NCBI RefSeq assembly: GCF_027497995.1 | Contig: NZ_JAODBT010000001.1 | Location: forward strand, 868,001-932,000 | Direction of reading: 5' to 3' | Origin: Stenotrophomonas sp. Iso1 | GTDB taxonomy: Bacteria; Pseudomonadota; Gammaproteobacteria; Xanthomonadales; Xanthomonadaceae | Length of the DNA: 64,000 nucleotides | In this document: in pieces, positions 44,580-52,787 of the stretch | How the letters are laid out: the number at the start of each line of letters is the position of its first letter | How positions within the stretch are numbered: the first letter of the stretch is position 1 | Notes under the pieces: generated by a model | Database searches by the model: none | What the model was told of the DNA's origin: nothing | The model's input: only the letters and a program-made list of their open reading frames with translations | Position numbers and translations under genes: made by a program

Positions 44580-45500
44580 TCAGCGATGGCTGGCGTGCTG
44601 TAACCCGTATTCACGGCCGGGGCGGTCGGCCTGGAAGGTTTCCACCGCGCCACGGTCCTGCAGCGTCACGAAAACCTGCCTGCCGTCAGCGCCACCGAAG
44701 GCGACATTGGTCGGCTTGCGGCCTTTCAGCGGTACCTCGCGCAGCAGTTCACCCTGGGGGGAAACCACGGCCACTACGCCGGCGTCGTAACGGGCGATGT
44801 AGAGATTCCCGTCTGCGTCGCTGCGCATGCCGTCCATGCCGTGATCGTCGAAGCGAATCAGCAGGCGCTTGTTGGAAAGCGTTCCCTCCGCGTCGAGGTC
44901 ATATGCCCACACGTTGCGCTGCACGCTTTCGTTGACATAAAGGTGGCGTCCATCGGGGCTGACTTCGATGCCGTTGGTGGTGCCCATGCCGCTTTCGAGC
45001 AGGTGCACGCTGCCATCGCGGTCAATACGCCAGAGCTGGCCGTTGTCGGGCTTGGCCCAATCCGGGTCGCTGGCGTAGAGCGTGCCATTGGGCGCCAAAG
45101 CGATGTCGTTGGGTTGGTGCGCACCGGGCAGGTGCGCGAACACGCTGACGACGCGGGTTACAGGATCAACTTTCAAAATGTTGTGGCGCGGGTAGTCGGC
45201 GATGAACATCGAGCCGTCCGCGCCGAAGCGGATGCCGTTGCCGATGCTGCCTTCGGGGAGGGTGAGGAACGTTTCTGCCTTGCCGCTGTTGTCGACGCGG
45301 CCGATGGTGCCGTCCTTGCCGAGATTGACGACATACAGCGCGCCGTCGGCACCGGTGGCTGGGCCTTCGATGCCTGTAGTGAACACGCCATCGTCGACAT
45401 GGTCACGCGCTACGAAAGGTGTGGCTGCACAGGCGCTACCGGCAGCGCTCAGGCACAGGGCAACAATCGTTTGTTTCAACGAGACAGGGCAGGCAATCAC
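44580..45500 (-). CDS. Exported SMP-30/gluconolactonase-like beta-propeller
   Basis: 306-aa protein with a signal peptide (ends SACAA, about residue 25) and a six-bladed propeller of the SMP-30/gluconolactonase/LRE family. Repeated blades carry DGALYVVNLG, DGSMFIADY, NGTLYASDP, DGRHLYVNES and DGNLYIARYD. Metal-binding residues typical of lactonases (Glu, Asn, Asp) are plausible (EGPATGADG, GTTNGIEVSPDG). A sugar lactonase role in the periplasm is likely but the substrate is unknown. Single gene. Confidence 0.85.
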   Translation of the reverse strand: MIACPVSLKQTIVALCLSAAGSACAATPFVARDHVDDGVFTTGIEGPATGADGALYVVNLGKDGTIGRVDNSGKAETFLTLPEGSIGNGIRFGADGSMFIADYPRHNILKVDPVTRVVSVFAHLPGAHQPNDIALAPNGTLYASDPDWAKPDNGQLWRIDRDGSVHLLESGMGTTNGIEVSPDGRHLYVNESVQRNVWAYDLDAEGTLSNKRLLIRFDDHGMDGMRSDADGNLYIARYDAGVVAVVSPQGELLREVPLKGRKPTNVAFGGADGRQVFVTLQDRGAVETFQADRPGREYGLQHASHR

Positions 45501-45596
45501 GGCATTCTCCGCTTCAAGACCCGGGCGAGTGTGCCAGAGCCCTGCACCGAAGCGGGCAGTGGTTGCGAAGGCAACCGCGTGGGTTGATGCAGCGGC

Positions 45597-45986
45597 TCAG
45601 CGTTTGTCGCTGGGCAGTGTCTGCACCGGCAGGCGTCGAGAATCCGTCCCCTCCCGCTTGGCTGCGCATTGGCCTTCGACGCAGCTGCAGCCGCTGATTT
45701 CCGCAAAGCCGCAGACGCTCATCATGCCCTTGGCCTGGCAGCTGGCCTGCACGCCAGCGGGGTCGGTGCGGCTGGCGACATTGACGCAGGCCGGGTAGTA
45801 ACCGCAGCAGTTGCCAACGTTTTTGACCGTGCAGTCGGCATCGGTACGGCAACGCTGGTCGACGACCACGGGCGTTGCGGCAGGCGGCGTCGGCGTGGTT
45901 TCCACGGCGGGCGGCGAGGTGGCTGCAGGAACGCTGCAGGCACTGGTGATCAGCAACAGCGTGAGCAACAGGAACGAGCGCAACAT
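45597..45986 (-). CDS. Cysteine-rich lipoprotein
   Basis: 129-aa predicted lipoprotein (lipobox ITSAC, Cys about 17). A Pro/Thr/Ala linker (about residues 18-40) precedes a compact domain of about 65 residues with ten cysteines: RCRTDADC, NCCGYYPAC, SC, VC, GCSC and GQC. The pattern suggests five disulphides in a small secreted fold resembling eukaryotic-type cysteine-rich modules. No family recognised. It precedes rlmM on the same strand direction but with a 95-bp gap. Confidence 0.8.
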   Translation of the reverse strand: MLRSFLLLTLLLITSACSVPAATSPPAVETTPTPPAATPVVVDQRCRTDADCTVKNVGNCCGYYPACVNVASRTDPAGVQASCQAKGMMSVCGFAEISGCSCVEGQCAAKREGTDSRRLPVQTLPSDKR

Positions 45987-46081
45987 GGCGGCTTCCGGTT
46001 CGGGGCACGCTGCGATGGTGAACCCGGACGGGTGTAGATCATGTCGCGATGGAACGCGGGGCCGAAAAGGCCCCGCTGTCG

Positions 46082-47131
46082 TCAGCGGCGCGTCGGGGTG
46101 ACGAAGACCGTGATTTCTTCGCGGTCGTGGTACAGCTGCTTGGCGCGGATGGTGAGTGATTTGTCGGCCTGGTCAGCGAACAGATCCAGGCACAGCTTGG
46201 TTTCATCCCAGCGCTTCTTCATCGGCAGCTTGAGGTTGAAAATAGCGTGCTTGCACCAGCCTTCGCGCAGCCAGGTGGCCATGCGTTCGGCCACGCGACG
46301 GGGCTGTTCGACCATGTCGCAGACCATCCAGTCCAGCGGTACTTCCGGCTGCCAATGGAAGCCATCGGCGCGCAGGTGTTCCACCAAGCCGGTGTCGATG
46401 ACGTGCTGGCGCAACGGGCCGTTGTCGATGCTGCTGACGCGCAAGTGCTGGCGAGTCAGCACCCAGGTCCAGCCACCCGGTGCAGCGCCTAGATCCGCTG
46501 CGCGCATGCCGGGCACCATCAGTGCTTCGCGTTCTTCCGGTGTAAGCAGGGCCAGCAGCGCTTCTTCCAGCTTCAAGGCCGAACGCGACGGCGCGTCGGA
46601 GAGCAGTTTCAGGCGTGGGATGCCCAGCGGCCACGGCGCACTGTCGCGGGTATCGGCGACGCAAACGAAAGCATGGGTACCATCGATAAACACGATATGC
46701 AGACGCGGCAGCTTCGTATTGGCCTTGTCGGTGAGCAGGCCGGCCTTGCGCAGCGCGGGGCGCAAGGCATTGCCGAAACTGCGCGCCAGACCAGCCAGCG
46801 GCTTGCCGACATCCGAATCCGGATGCTCTACCCACAGGTCGCCAAAACGTTGCTGGCCTTCCAGCGCGGCGACGATCGGGGTGATGCGGTCGGTCGCATC
46901 CAACTGCGGCAGTTCGACCAGTACCTGCAGCTTCTGGCGAGCGAAAATCAGCTCGCGCCAGGGCAGGCGTTGATCCAGTGCAGCGGCTTCGTCGGTGACG
47001 AATACGACATAGCCGTCATTGCGCTGCGTGCGCGCATAACCGGCGATGCCGGCAGCGCCGGCACGTTCGTTGAGTTCGCCGGCCAGCTCCGGTTCAAAGC
47101 CTTGGCGGCAGTAGCACAACAGGCCAGTCAT
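46082..47131 (-). CDS. rlmM: 23S rRNA 2'-O-ribose methyltransferase RlmM
   Basis: 349-aa SAM enzyme methylating C2498 of 23S rRNA. N-terminal THUMP-like region begins LLCYCRQGFEPELAGEL; the RrmJ-type Rossmann domain has AADLGAAPGGWTWVLT; and the catalytic Lys region is FNLKLPMKKRWDE. Start 47131 is chosen because MTGLLCYCRQGFE is the conserved beginning. Single gene. Confidence 0.96.
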   Translation of the reverse strand: MTGLLCYCRQGFEPELAGELNERAGAAGIAGYARTQRNDGYVVFVTDEAAALDQRLPWRELIFARQKLQVLVELPQLDATDRITPIVAALEGQQRFGDLWVEHPDSDVGKPLAGLARSFGNALRPALRKAGLLTDKANTKLPRLHIVFIDGTHAFVCVADTRDSAPWPLGIPRLKLLSDAPSRSALKLEEALLALLTPEEREALMVPGMRAADLGAAPGGWTWVLTRQHLRVSSIDNGPLRQHVIDTGLVEHLRADGFHWQPEVPLDWMVCDMVEQPRRVAERMATWLREGWCKHAIFNLKLPMKKRWDETKLCLDLFADQADKSLTIRAKQLYHDREEITVFVTPTRR

Positions 47132-47230
47132 GGTGTTCCTTGGGTACGTGCAGGGGTTGCAGAAGCGAGGTGAATCGCGATGAGTTGATTGCGCGTCGCG
47201 ACTCAAGCCGCTCCTGCAGGAGAGCGTGGA

Positions 47231-47791
47231 TCAGTAGCGCGCGCCGTCGTTGCGGCCATAGTTGCCGAGCACGATGCGTGCTTCGTCACGCAGCAGGCCC
47301 TGCACGACTTCGATGCCACGCTTGTTCAGTTCGCCCACCCAGTCTGCCGGCAGCGGGCCTTCATCGAACGGGGTGAGTTCTTCCACGTCGGCGGAGTTGG
47401 CGCCGATCAGCAGACGGTCGATGCCGGCCCACACGGTGGCGCCATAGCACTGGCAGCACGGCTGCGACGAGGTGGCCAAGGTAATGGGCGAAAGCTCCGC
47501 GTTCAGGCGCGGCGTATTGAGCTTCTGCTGGGCCAGCATGTAGGCCATGTTTTCGGCATGGGCCAGCGAGGTGGCATGTGGCACGACACGGTTCACGGCG
47601 GCGGCAATGACCCGGTGATCCGGGCCGAACACCACCGCGCCGAACGGGCCGCCGGTGTCGTGTTCGACGTTCAGCCGCGACAGTTCAATCGCCAGAGCCA
47701 CCTTTTCCGCATCGCTGGTATAGGCATGCTGGCTGTCGACCGCATCGTGGATCCAGACGGGGAGCGTGAGATGAACCTGCGCGTGAAGCAT
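47231..47791 (-). CDS. Nucleoside/guanine-type cytidine-deaminase-fold protein
   Basis: 186-aa zinc deaminase. Zinc motif: His-Ala-Glu in LAHAENMAYMLA and Pro-Cys-x-x-Cys in QPCCQCYGATVWAG. The GGPFGAVVFGPDHRVIA segment is typical of the guanine deaminase/nucleoside deaminase subgroup. Start 47791 is chosen because the conserved domain begins soon after it; the frame stays open to 47854. Precise base unknown. Next on the left is a dispersed repeat. Confidence 0.88.
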   Translation of the reverse strand: MLHAQVHLTLPVWIHDAVDSQHAYTSDAEKVALAIELSRLNVEHDTGGPFGAVVFGPDHRVIAAAVNRVVPHATSLAHAENMAYMLAQQKLNTPRLNAELSPITLATSSQPCCQCYGATVWAGIDRLLIGANSADVEELTPFDEGPLPADWVGELNKRGIEVVQGLLRDEARIVLGNYGRNDGARY

Positions 47792-47919
47792 GACGATGAC
47801 CGACCTTTGGACAAAAACGGCGGCCAGTGTATCGGACTGAGGCGGCAGCCTCACTGGAGGGGTGGGGTTTGTTCAGCTGTGGCGGTGATGGGAGAGGGGA
47901 ATTCCTGCGGATGTGGGTC

Positions 47920-48123
47920 TCACGTCTCGTCAAAGGCGGCCTGGCCCCGATCCTCCTCCCATTTACGGGAGAAGGTGCCCCGAAGGGACGGATGAGGGCG
48001 CTGTTGCTGCTTTCTGGAATCACATCTACGTCGGCCCACCCTGCGCCCGATGTATTTAGCTCGATTTCGATTTCGATGTCCGATGACCCCAACCCCTCTC
48101 CCGCTCGCAGGAGAGGGGTTTCA
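47920..48123. repeat. Dispersed intergenic repeat, copy A
   Basis: Fills most of the 356-bp gap 47792-48147, which has no gene. Contains CCCATTTACGGGAG followed by AAGGTGCCCCGAAGG and GGATGAGGGCGC (about 47960-48002), and a right-hand hairpin CCCCTCTCC-CGCTCGCA-GGAGAGGGG (48090-48118). Matches, in reverse orientation, the repeat at 61511-61702. The right hairpin may terminate the TonB receptor gene on the minus strand. Confidence 0.75.
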
Positions 48124-48147
48124 AGCAGTTTCCAGTGATGCCTGTCC

Positions 48148-50457
48148 TCAGAACCCTGCGCTGAGGGTGATGAACGTCTGGCGTGGGGCGCTGGCGTGGA
48201 TGGCGTAGCGGGTGCCGTTGGGATCGGCGGGGGCGAATGAGCTGAGCTGGCCGGCATAGCGCTTGTCGGTCAGGTTGGTGACGTTCATTGATACCTTCAG
48301 GTCCTGCAGGCCCAGACCGGGACCGAACGTGTAGCCGAAACCGGCGTCGAAGGTGGTCACACCCGGTACCGACTGGTCATTGGTGTAGGTGTAGTAACGC
48401 TTGCCGGTGTACTTGCCGCGCAGGCTGGCGAACCAACCCTCGTGGTTCCAGCTCAGTTCGCTGGAGGCCATGCGTTGCGGTGTATCCACGGTGATCTTGC
48501 CGGCCACCGGCACCAGCGCACCGCCGGAGAGGTAATCGTCTTCGTAGGTGGATTTGTTCCAGGACAGCGCGTTGTACCACTGCAGTCCCTGCATCGGCTT
48601 GAGGATGAAGGTGAGCTCGGCGCCACGGCTCTTCACCGAGCCGACGTTGATGAAGCGGGTGATGCATTCCGGACGCGTACCCACCTCGATGCTCGTGCAG
48701 GGATTGAGCGAGAGCAGGCGGTTGTCGAAGGTGACGTCATAGGCGGCGATGGAGGCCTGGTAATTCTTGCCGAAGGTACGGAAACCGGCTTCGAAGGTTT
48801 TCGACTTTTCTGGCTCCAGTCCGGCGCTGGCAGCGAATGATTCCGGTGTGACCTGCAACGGGCCGCCACTACCGCCACCGACGAAGGCAGCGATGTTTTC
48901 CGAGTAGGACGCAAACAGCTCGTTGTTGCCGTTGAGTTTGAAGCCGATGCTGGCCTGCGGCAGTACCGACTCCTTCGCGGTCAGTGTGCCGGACGCGTAG
49001 CTCGCCTCGGTGCCCGGTTTGGCATTGGCGCGCATGCGCGTGTTGGGGCTCTTGATGCCCACATCGACGGTCAGGCGGTCGTCCATGAAACGCATGCGGT
49101 CCTGCACGTAGAACTGACGCGTGCGGATGTCGAAGTCCTGGTCGAACAAGCGCCGGTCTGGCTGGCTGAGATAGGTGTCGTCCAGGAACGGGCCATCGAT
49201 GTAGTAGAAATTGCGCTCGACGTGATGATCGTTCTGCTCCCACCACAGTCCCGCTTCCAGTTCGTGGATGCCAAGCGTCCATGACAGCGCGGCGGTCAGG
49301 CCCTGACGGTTGATGGTGTAGTTGCTGCTGCGGATGGAGATTGGCAGCATCTTGTCGGTGCCGGGGTATGACGGCTGGCCGGGCGCCCACCAGTGGCCCT
49401 GGCCACGGTTTTCATGGTGATACGCGAGCAGTTTCAAGCGGCCTTGTTCGCCCACGTGCAGGTCCGCGTCAAGCGCGTACAGGTTGTCGTCACGCAACGC
49501 ACGGCTCTGGTAGTACGCATCGTCGATGCTGGTGACGCCGCCACTGAAGACGCAGCGTTCTGCGTTGTAGGTGGCGGGTGCGCAGTACGCGGCGGCGACA
49601 GCGCGGTCCCAGTCCGGCGCATAGATGTTCCAGTCCCAGCCCAGTCCGCGCTCCAGCATGCTCTTGGACAGATAGGCGTAGTTGGCCTGGCTGGTGCGCG
49701 AGGTAGCGACGAATGCGCCGAAGCGGTTGTCGCCAACGTTCCATACCGCTTTGGCATTGAACTGGCGGCTGGTCTGGTTCTGATACGGGGCGGCCCACAT
49801 GTCCGCATCCTGGTGGACACCGGAGAGGTAGGCAGCAAAACCGTTGTGCTCGCCGGTATCCACGCGCAGGTAGCCGCGACGTTGGTTGTCATCGCCCATG
49901 GTGACGCTGGCGCGCCCACCGAACACGGAGGACGGATCGCTGGAGAAGTATTGAATGGTGCCGCCCAGGTTGCTGGTGGATGCCACACCCAATGAGCCGA
50001 CGCCCTGCGCCAGTTCGGCGCCCGCCAGGTTCTCGGCGATGAGCGCGCGCGAAATGCTCAGGCCGTTGTAGTTGCCATAGCTGTTGTCACCCAGCGGAAT
50101 GCCATCCAACGTGTAGCCCAGACGGCTTTTGTCGAAGCCGCGCAGGCTGATGGTCTGTGATTCCTCGTTGGCACCGAACGCATCGTTGGACTGAACCGAT
50201 ACACCGGGCAAGCGGTCGAGAATCTTCTGGCCACTGGTGCCGGGCGGCAGTACTTGCTTGTCGACTTCGCCGATGCGCTGCACCTGGCGGGTTTCGCCCT
50301 GGCCAATCACGGAGATTGTATCCAGCGTCTGTGCGCTGCTTGCAGTGAGTGCGGCCGTTGTGTCGATGTTCGCGTCGCCCTGCGCGGGTATGGCGGCATA
50401 CAGCGGTGCGGAGGCGAGAGCGCTGAGTACGGCGAGGGTCAGAAGTCGGGGTTGCAT
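48148..50457 (-). CDS. TonB-dependent receptor
   Basis: 769-aa outer-membrane receptor from ATG 50457: signal peptide (LLTLAVLSALASAPLYA), a linker, TonB-box-like LDTISVIGQG, plug domain (ILDRLPGVSVQSNDAFGANEE, ISLRGFDKSRLGYTLDGIPLGD, GVASTSNLGGTIQYFSS) and barrel ending in ITLSAGF. The substrate is unknown. It lies next to a citrate-type transport module but is separated from it by a strong terminator, so a shared role is only suggestive. ATG 50457 has GGATCA upstream; ATG 50472 is an alternative. No Fur box seen. Confidence 0.92.
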   Translation of the reverse strand: MQPRLLTLAVLSALASAPLYAAIPAQGDANIDTTAALTASSAQTLDTISVIGQGETRQVQRIGEVDKQVLPPGTSGQKILDRLPGVSVQSNDAFGANEESQTISLRGFDKSRLGYTLDGIPLGDNSYGNYNGLSISRALIAENLAGAELAQGVGSLGVASTSNLGGTIQYFSSDPSSVFGGRASVTMGDDNQRRGYLRVDTGEHNGFAAYLSGVHQDADMWAAPYQNQTSRQFNAKAVWNVGDNRFGAFVATSRTSQANYAYLSKSMLERGLGWDWNIYAPDWDRAVAAAYCAPATYNAERCVFSGGVTSIDDAYYQSRALRDDNLYALDADLHVGEQGRLKLLAYHHENRGQGHWWAPGQPSYPGTDKMLPISIRSSNYTINRQGLTAALSWTLGIHELEAGLWWEQNDHHVERNFYYIDGPFLDDTYLSQPDRRLFDQDFDIRTRQFYVQDRMRFMDDRLTVDVGIKSPNTRMRANAKPGTEASYASGTLTAKESVLPQASIGFKLNGNNELFASYSENIAAFVGGGSGGPLQVTPESFAASAGLEPEKSKTFEAGFRTFGKNYQASIAAYDVTFDNRLLSLNPCTSIEVGTRPECITRFINVGSVKSRGAELTFILKPMQGLQWYNALSWNKSTYEDDYLSGGALVPVAGKITVDTPQRMASSELSWNHEGWFASLRGKYTGKRYYTYTNDQSVPGVTTFDAGFGYTFGPGLGLQDLKVSMNVTNLTDKRYAGQLSSFAPADPNGTRYAIHASAPRQTFITLSAGF

Positions 50458-50481
50458 GTTGATCCGGGGCATAAGGGGGAG

Positions 50482-50498
50482 ACGCGTGAAACACGCGT
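50482..50498. promoter_or_regulatory. Inverted repeat upstream of the TonB receptor
   Basis: ACGCGTG-AAA-CACGCGT, a perfect 7-bp inverted repeat 24 bp upstream of the chosen start (9 bp from the alternative). It could be an operator or a leader hairpin. A second looser pair GACAG/CTGTC lies at 50545-50564. Confidence 0.45.
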
Positions 50499-50587
50499 GA
50501 CTCCACTATGCGAAGCCAACATGAAAGACTTTTGACGGTGGCGAGACAGTCGCGCGCTGCTGTCGTGACCGGTAGCAATGCGCTGGC

Positions 50588-50619
50588 AAAAAAAAAGCCG
50601 CGATGCAGGACATCGCGGC
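50588..50619 (-). terminator. Strong intrinsic terminator of the porin-CitMHS-PhaB unit
   Basis: On the minus strand GCCGCGATG, 5-nt loop, CATCGCGGC (50597-50619) followed by nine T (50588-50596). Clearest terminator in the accessory region; it ends the phaB transcript ahead of the TonB receptor gene. Confidence 0.95.
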
Positions 50620-50649
50620 GTCGCCTTGAGGAGGCGATGAAACCTGGGG

Positions 50650-51390
50650 TCAACCCATGTATAAGCCGCCGTTGACCGCATAGTCGGCGCCGGTGACGTA
50701 GGCGGCTTCGTCCGAAGCCATCCATGCGCACAACGCGGCCACTTCCTCCGGTGTGCCCAAGCGGCGGATCGGCACCGAGGCAGCCAGCCGATCCAACACA
50801 TCCGGCGGAAAGCTGCTGATCGACTGGCTGGCGATGTAACCCGGCGAAATGGTGTTCACAGTGACGTTGCGCGCCGCCACCTCATTGGCCAATGCACGGC
50901 TGAAACCATGCATCGCCGCCTTGGCGGTGGCGTAGTTGACCTGGCCGATCTGGCCCTTGTGCGCGCTGACCGAGCCGATATTGATGACGCGGCCCCAGCC
51001 ACGGCTGGCCATGCCATCCACCACTTGCTTGGTGAGGTTGAACAACGAGTTGAGGTTGGAGGCAATTACCGCGTTCCAGTCGTCAACGGTCATCTGCCGG
51101 AACAACATGTCGCGGCTGCCGCCGGAGTTGTTGACCAATACGTCGACCTCACCCACTTCAGCCCGCACCTTGGCGAAGGCGATGCTGGTCGAGTTCCAGT
51201 CGGTGGCATTGCCTTCGGAGGCAATGAAGTCGAAGCCGAGTTCGCGCTGCTCACGCAACCAGTTGGCCTTGCGTGGTGAGTTGGGTGCGCAGCCGGCAAC
51301 TACGGTATGGCCGCTGCGGGACAGCGTCTGGCAGATGGCAGTACCCACGCTGCCCATGCCGCTGGTGACGTATGCGATGCGAAGAGTCAT
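50650..51390 (-). CDS. phaB: Acetoacetyl-CoA reductase, PhaB type
   Basis: 246-aa short-chain dehydrogenase closely resembling PhaB, which reduces acetoacetyl-CoA to (R)-3-hydroxybutyryl-CoA for polyhydroxyalkanoate synthesis. Start IAYVTSGMGSVGTAIC (cofactor loop). Catalytic S140, Y153 and K157 (in NYATAKA), the same numbers I know for the Ralstonia enzyme. The usual NNAG motif is NNSG at residues 87-90. C-terminus NGGLYMG. phaC and phaA are not in the window. It starts 28 bp after citMHS on the same strand and ends at a strong terminator, so it belongs to the carboxylate module. Confidence 0.88.
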   Translation of the reverse strand: MTLRIAYVTSGMGSVGTAICQTLSRSGHTVVAGCAPNSPRKANWLREQRELGFDFIASEGNATDWNSTSIAFAKVRAEVGEVDVLVNNSGGSRDMLFRQMTVDDWNAVIASNLNSLFNLTKQVVDGMASRGWGRVINIGSVSAHKGQIGQVNYATAKAAMHGFSRALANEVAARNVTVNTISPGYIASQSISSFPPDVLDRLAASVPIRRLGTPEEVAALCAWMASDEAAYVTGADYAVNGGLYMG

Positions 51391-51418
51391 GTGAGGCTCC
51401 AGTTCGAGGCAGGGCCGC

Positions 51419-52750
51419 TCAGGCGGCCAGCGGGTACAAGGCACACAGCAGGCTGCCAGCCATCAGCAGCAGCGAAATCGCTACCGCCCACTTGAGGGTG
51501 AACTTCTGGTGATCGGCGAAATCGACCTTGGCCAAGCCGACCAACAGATAGGTGGAAGGAACCAATGGGCTGAGCAGATGCACTGGCTGTCCGGCGAGTG
51601 AGGCACGTGCCATTTCCACCGGAGTGATGCCGTAGTGACCGGCAGCCTCGGACAGGATCGGCAACACGCCGAAATAGAACGCATCGTTGGACATGAAGAA
51701 GGTGAACGGCATCGACGCCAGTGCGGTGATCACCGCCAGGTGCGGTCCCCATGCATCCGGAATCACCGCCAGGAAGCCGCGTGACATGGCATCGACCATG
51801 CCGGTGTTGGACAAGATGCCGGTGAAGATGCCCGCCGCGAAGATCAGCGACACCACCGACAACACATTGCCCGCATGGTTGACCACACGGCGGCGTTGCT
51901 CGGCCAGGTTCGGGTAGTTGATCACCAGCGCGACGGCGAAGCCGACCATGAACAGCACCGGCATCGGCAGCAGGCCAATCACCAACGCCGTCATCAGCGC
52001 CAGCGTCAATACCAGATTCACCCACAGCAGTTTGGGACGCTTGGTGTCTTCGGCATCTTCCACGGTGGGCAGCGCGTCGCCGTCATCGGAGACGCTGGCA
52101 TCCATCCACGAGCCGCCTTGCGGCAAGGCGACCACGCCCAGACGACGACGCTCTTTCATGCCCAAGTACCAGGCCAGCAGCAGGATGCCAGCGCAGGCCA
52201 GCACCATGGCCGGGATCAACGGGATGAAGACGTCGGCCGGGTCCACATGCAGCGCGGTGGCAGCGCGTGCGGTTGGGCCGCCCCATGGCGTGAGGTTCAT
52301 CACGCCGCCGGCGAGGATGGTCACGCAGGTCATGTTCAAGGCGTTCATGCCCAGCCGCCGGTACAGCGGCAACATCGCCGAGACGGTGATCATGTAGGTG
52401 GTCGAGCCATCGCCATCGAGCGAGATCAGCATCGCCAGCACCGCCGTGCCCATCACGATCTTGAGCGGATCGCCCTTGACGATGCGCAGGATGATGCGCA
52501 CGAGGGGATCGAATAGTCCTGCGTCGATCATCACGCCGAAGTAGAGAATGGCGAACATCAACATCACGCCGGTGGGCGCGATCTTCTTGATGCCGTCGAG
52601 CATCATTTCGTCCAGGCCGGCGCCGAAGCCACCGAGCAGAGCAAAGATGATGGGTACAGTGATCAGGGCGACCAGCGGTGACAGGCGTTTGCTCATGATG
52701 AGATACATGAACGTCAGCACCATGCCGAAGCCGAGGATGGTCAGCATCAT
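51419..52750 (-). CDS. CitMHS family citrate/H+ (metal-citrate) symporter
   Basis: 443-aa inner-membrane transporter with about 11-12 helices of the CitMHS family, which imports citrate complexed with Mg2+ or Ca2+ and related cations. Recognised by LISLDGDGSTTYMITVSAMLPLYRRLGM, NLTPWGGPTARAAT, FFMSNDAFYFGVLPIL and HLLSPLVPSTYLLVGL. A cytosolic loop at about residues 205-245 is Asp/Glu-rich. Start 52750 is chosen for AAGGAG 7 nt upstream; the longer frame to 52873 lies in the porin gene. Sits between the porin and phaB. Confidence 0.92.
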   Translation of the reverse strand: MMLTILGFGMVLTFMYLIMSKRLSPLVALITVPIIFALLGGFGAGLDEMMLDGIKKIAPTGVMLMFAILYFGVMIDAGLFDPLVRIILRIVKGDPLKIVMGTAVLAMLISLDGDGSTTYMITVSAMLPLYRRLGMNALNMTCVTILAGGVMNLTPWGGPTARAATALHVDPADVFIPLIPAMVLACAGILLLAWYLGMKERRRLGVVALPQGGSWMDASVSDDGDALPTVEDAEDTKRPKLLWVNLVLTLALMTALVIGLLPMPVLFMVGFAVALVINYPNLAEQRRRVVNHAGNVLSVVSLIFAAGIFTGILSNTGMVDAMSRGFLAVIPDAWGPHLAVITALASMPFTFFMSNDAFYFGVLPILSEAAGHYGITPVEMARASLAGQPVHLLSPLVPSTYLLVGLAKVDFADHQKFTLKWAVAISLLLMAGSLLCALYPLAA

Positions 52751-52787
52751 CTGCAGACTCCTTGTGGGAAGGGGGAGTGGGAGGGGC

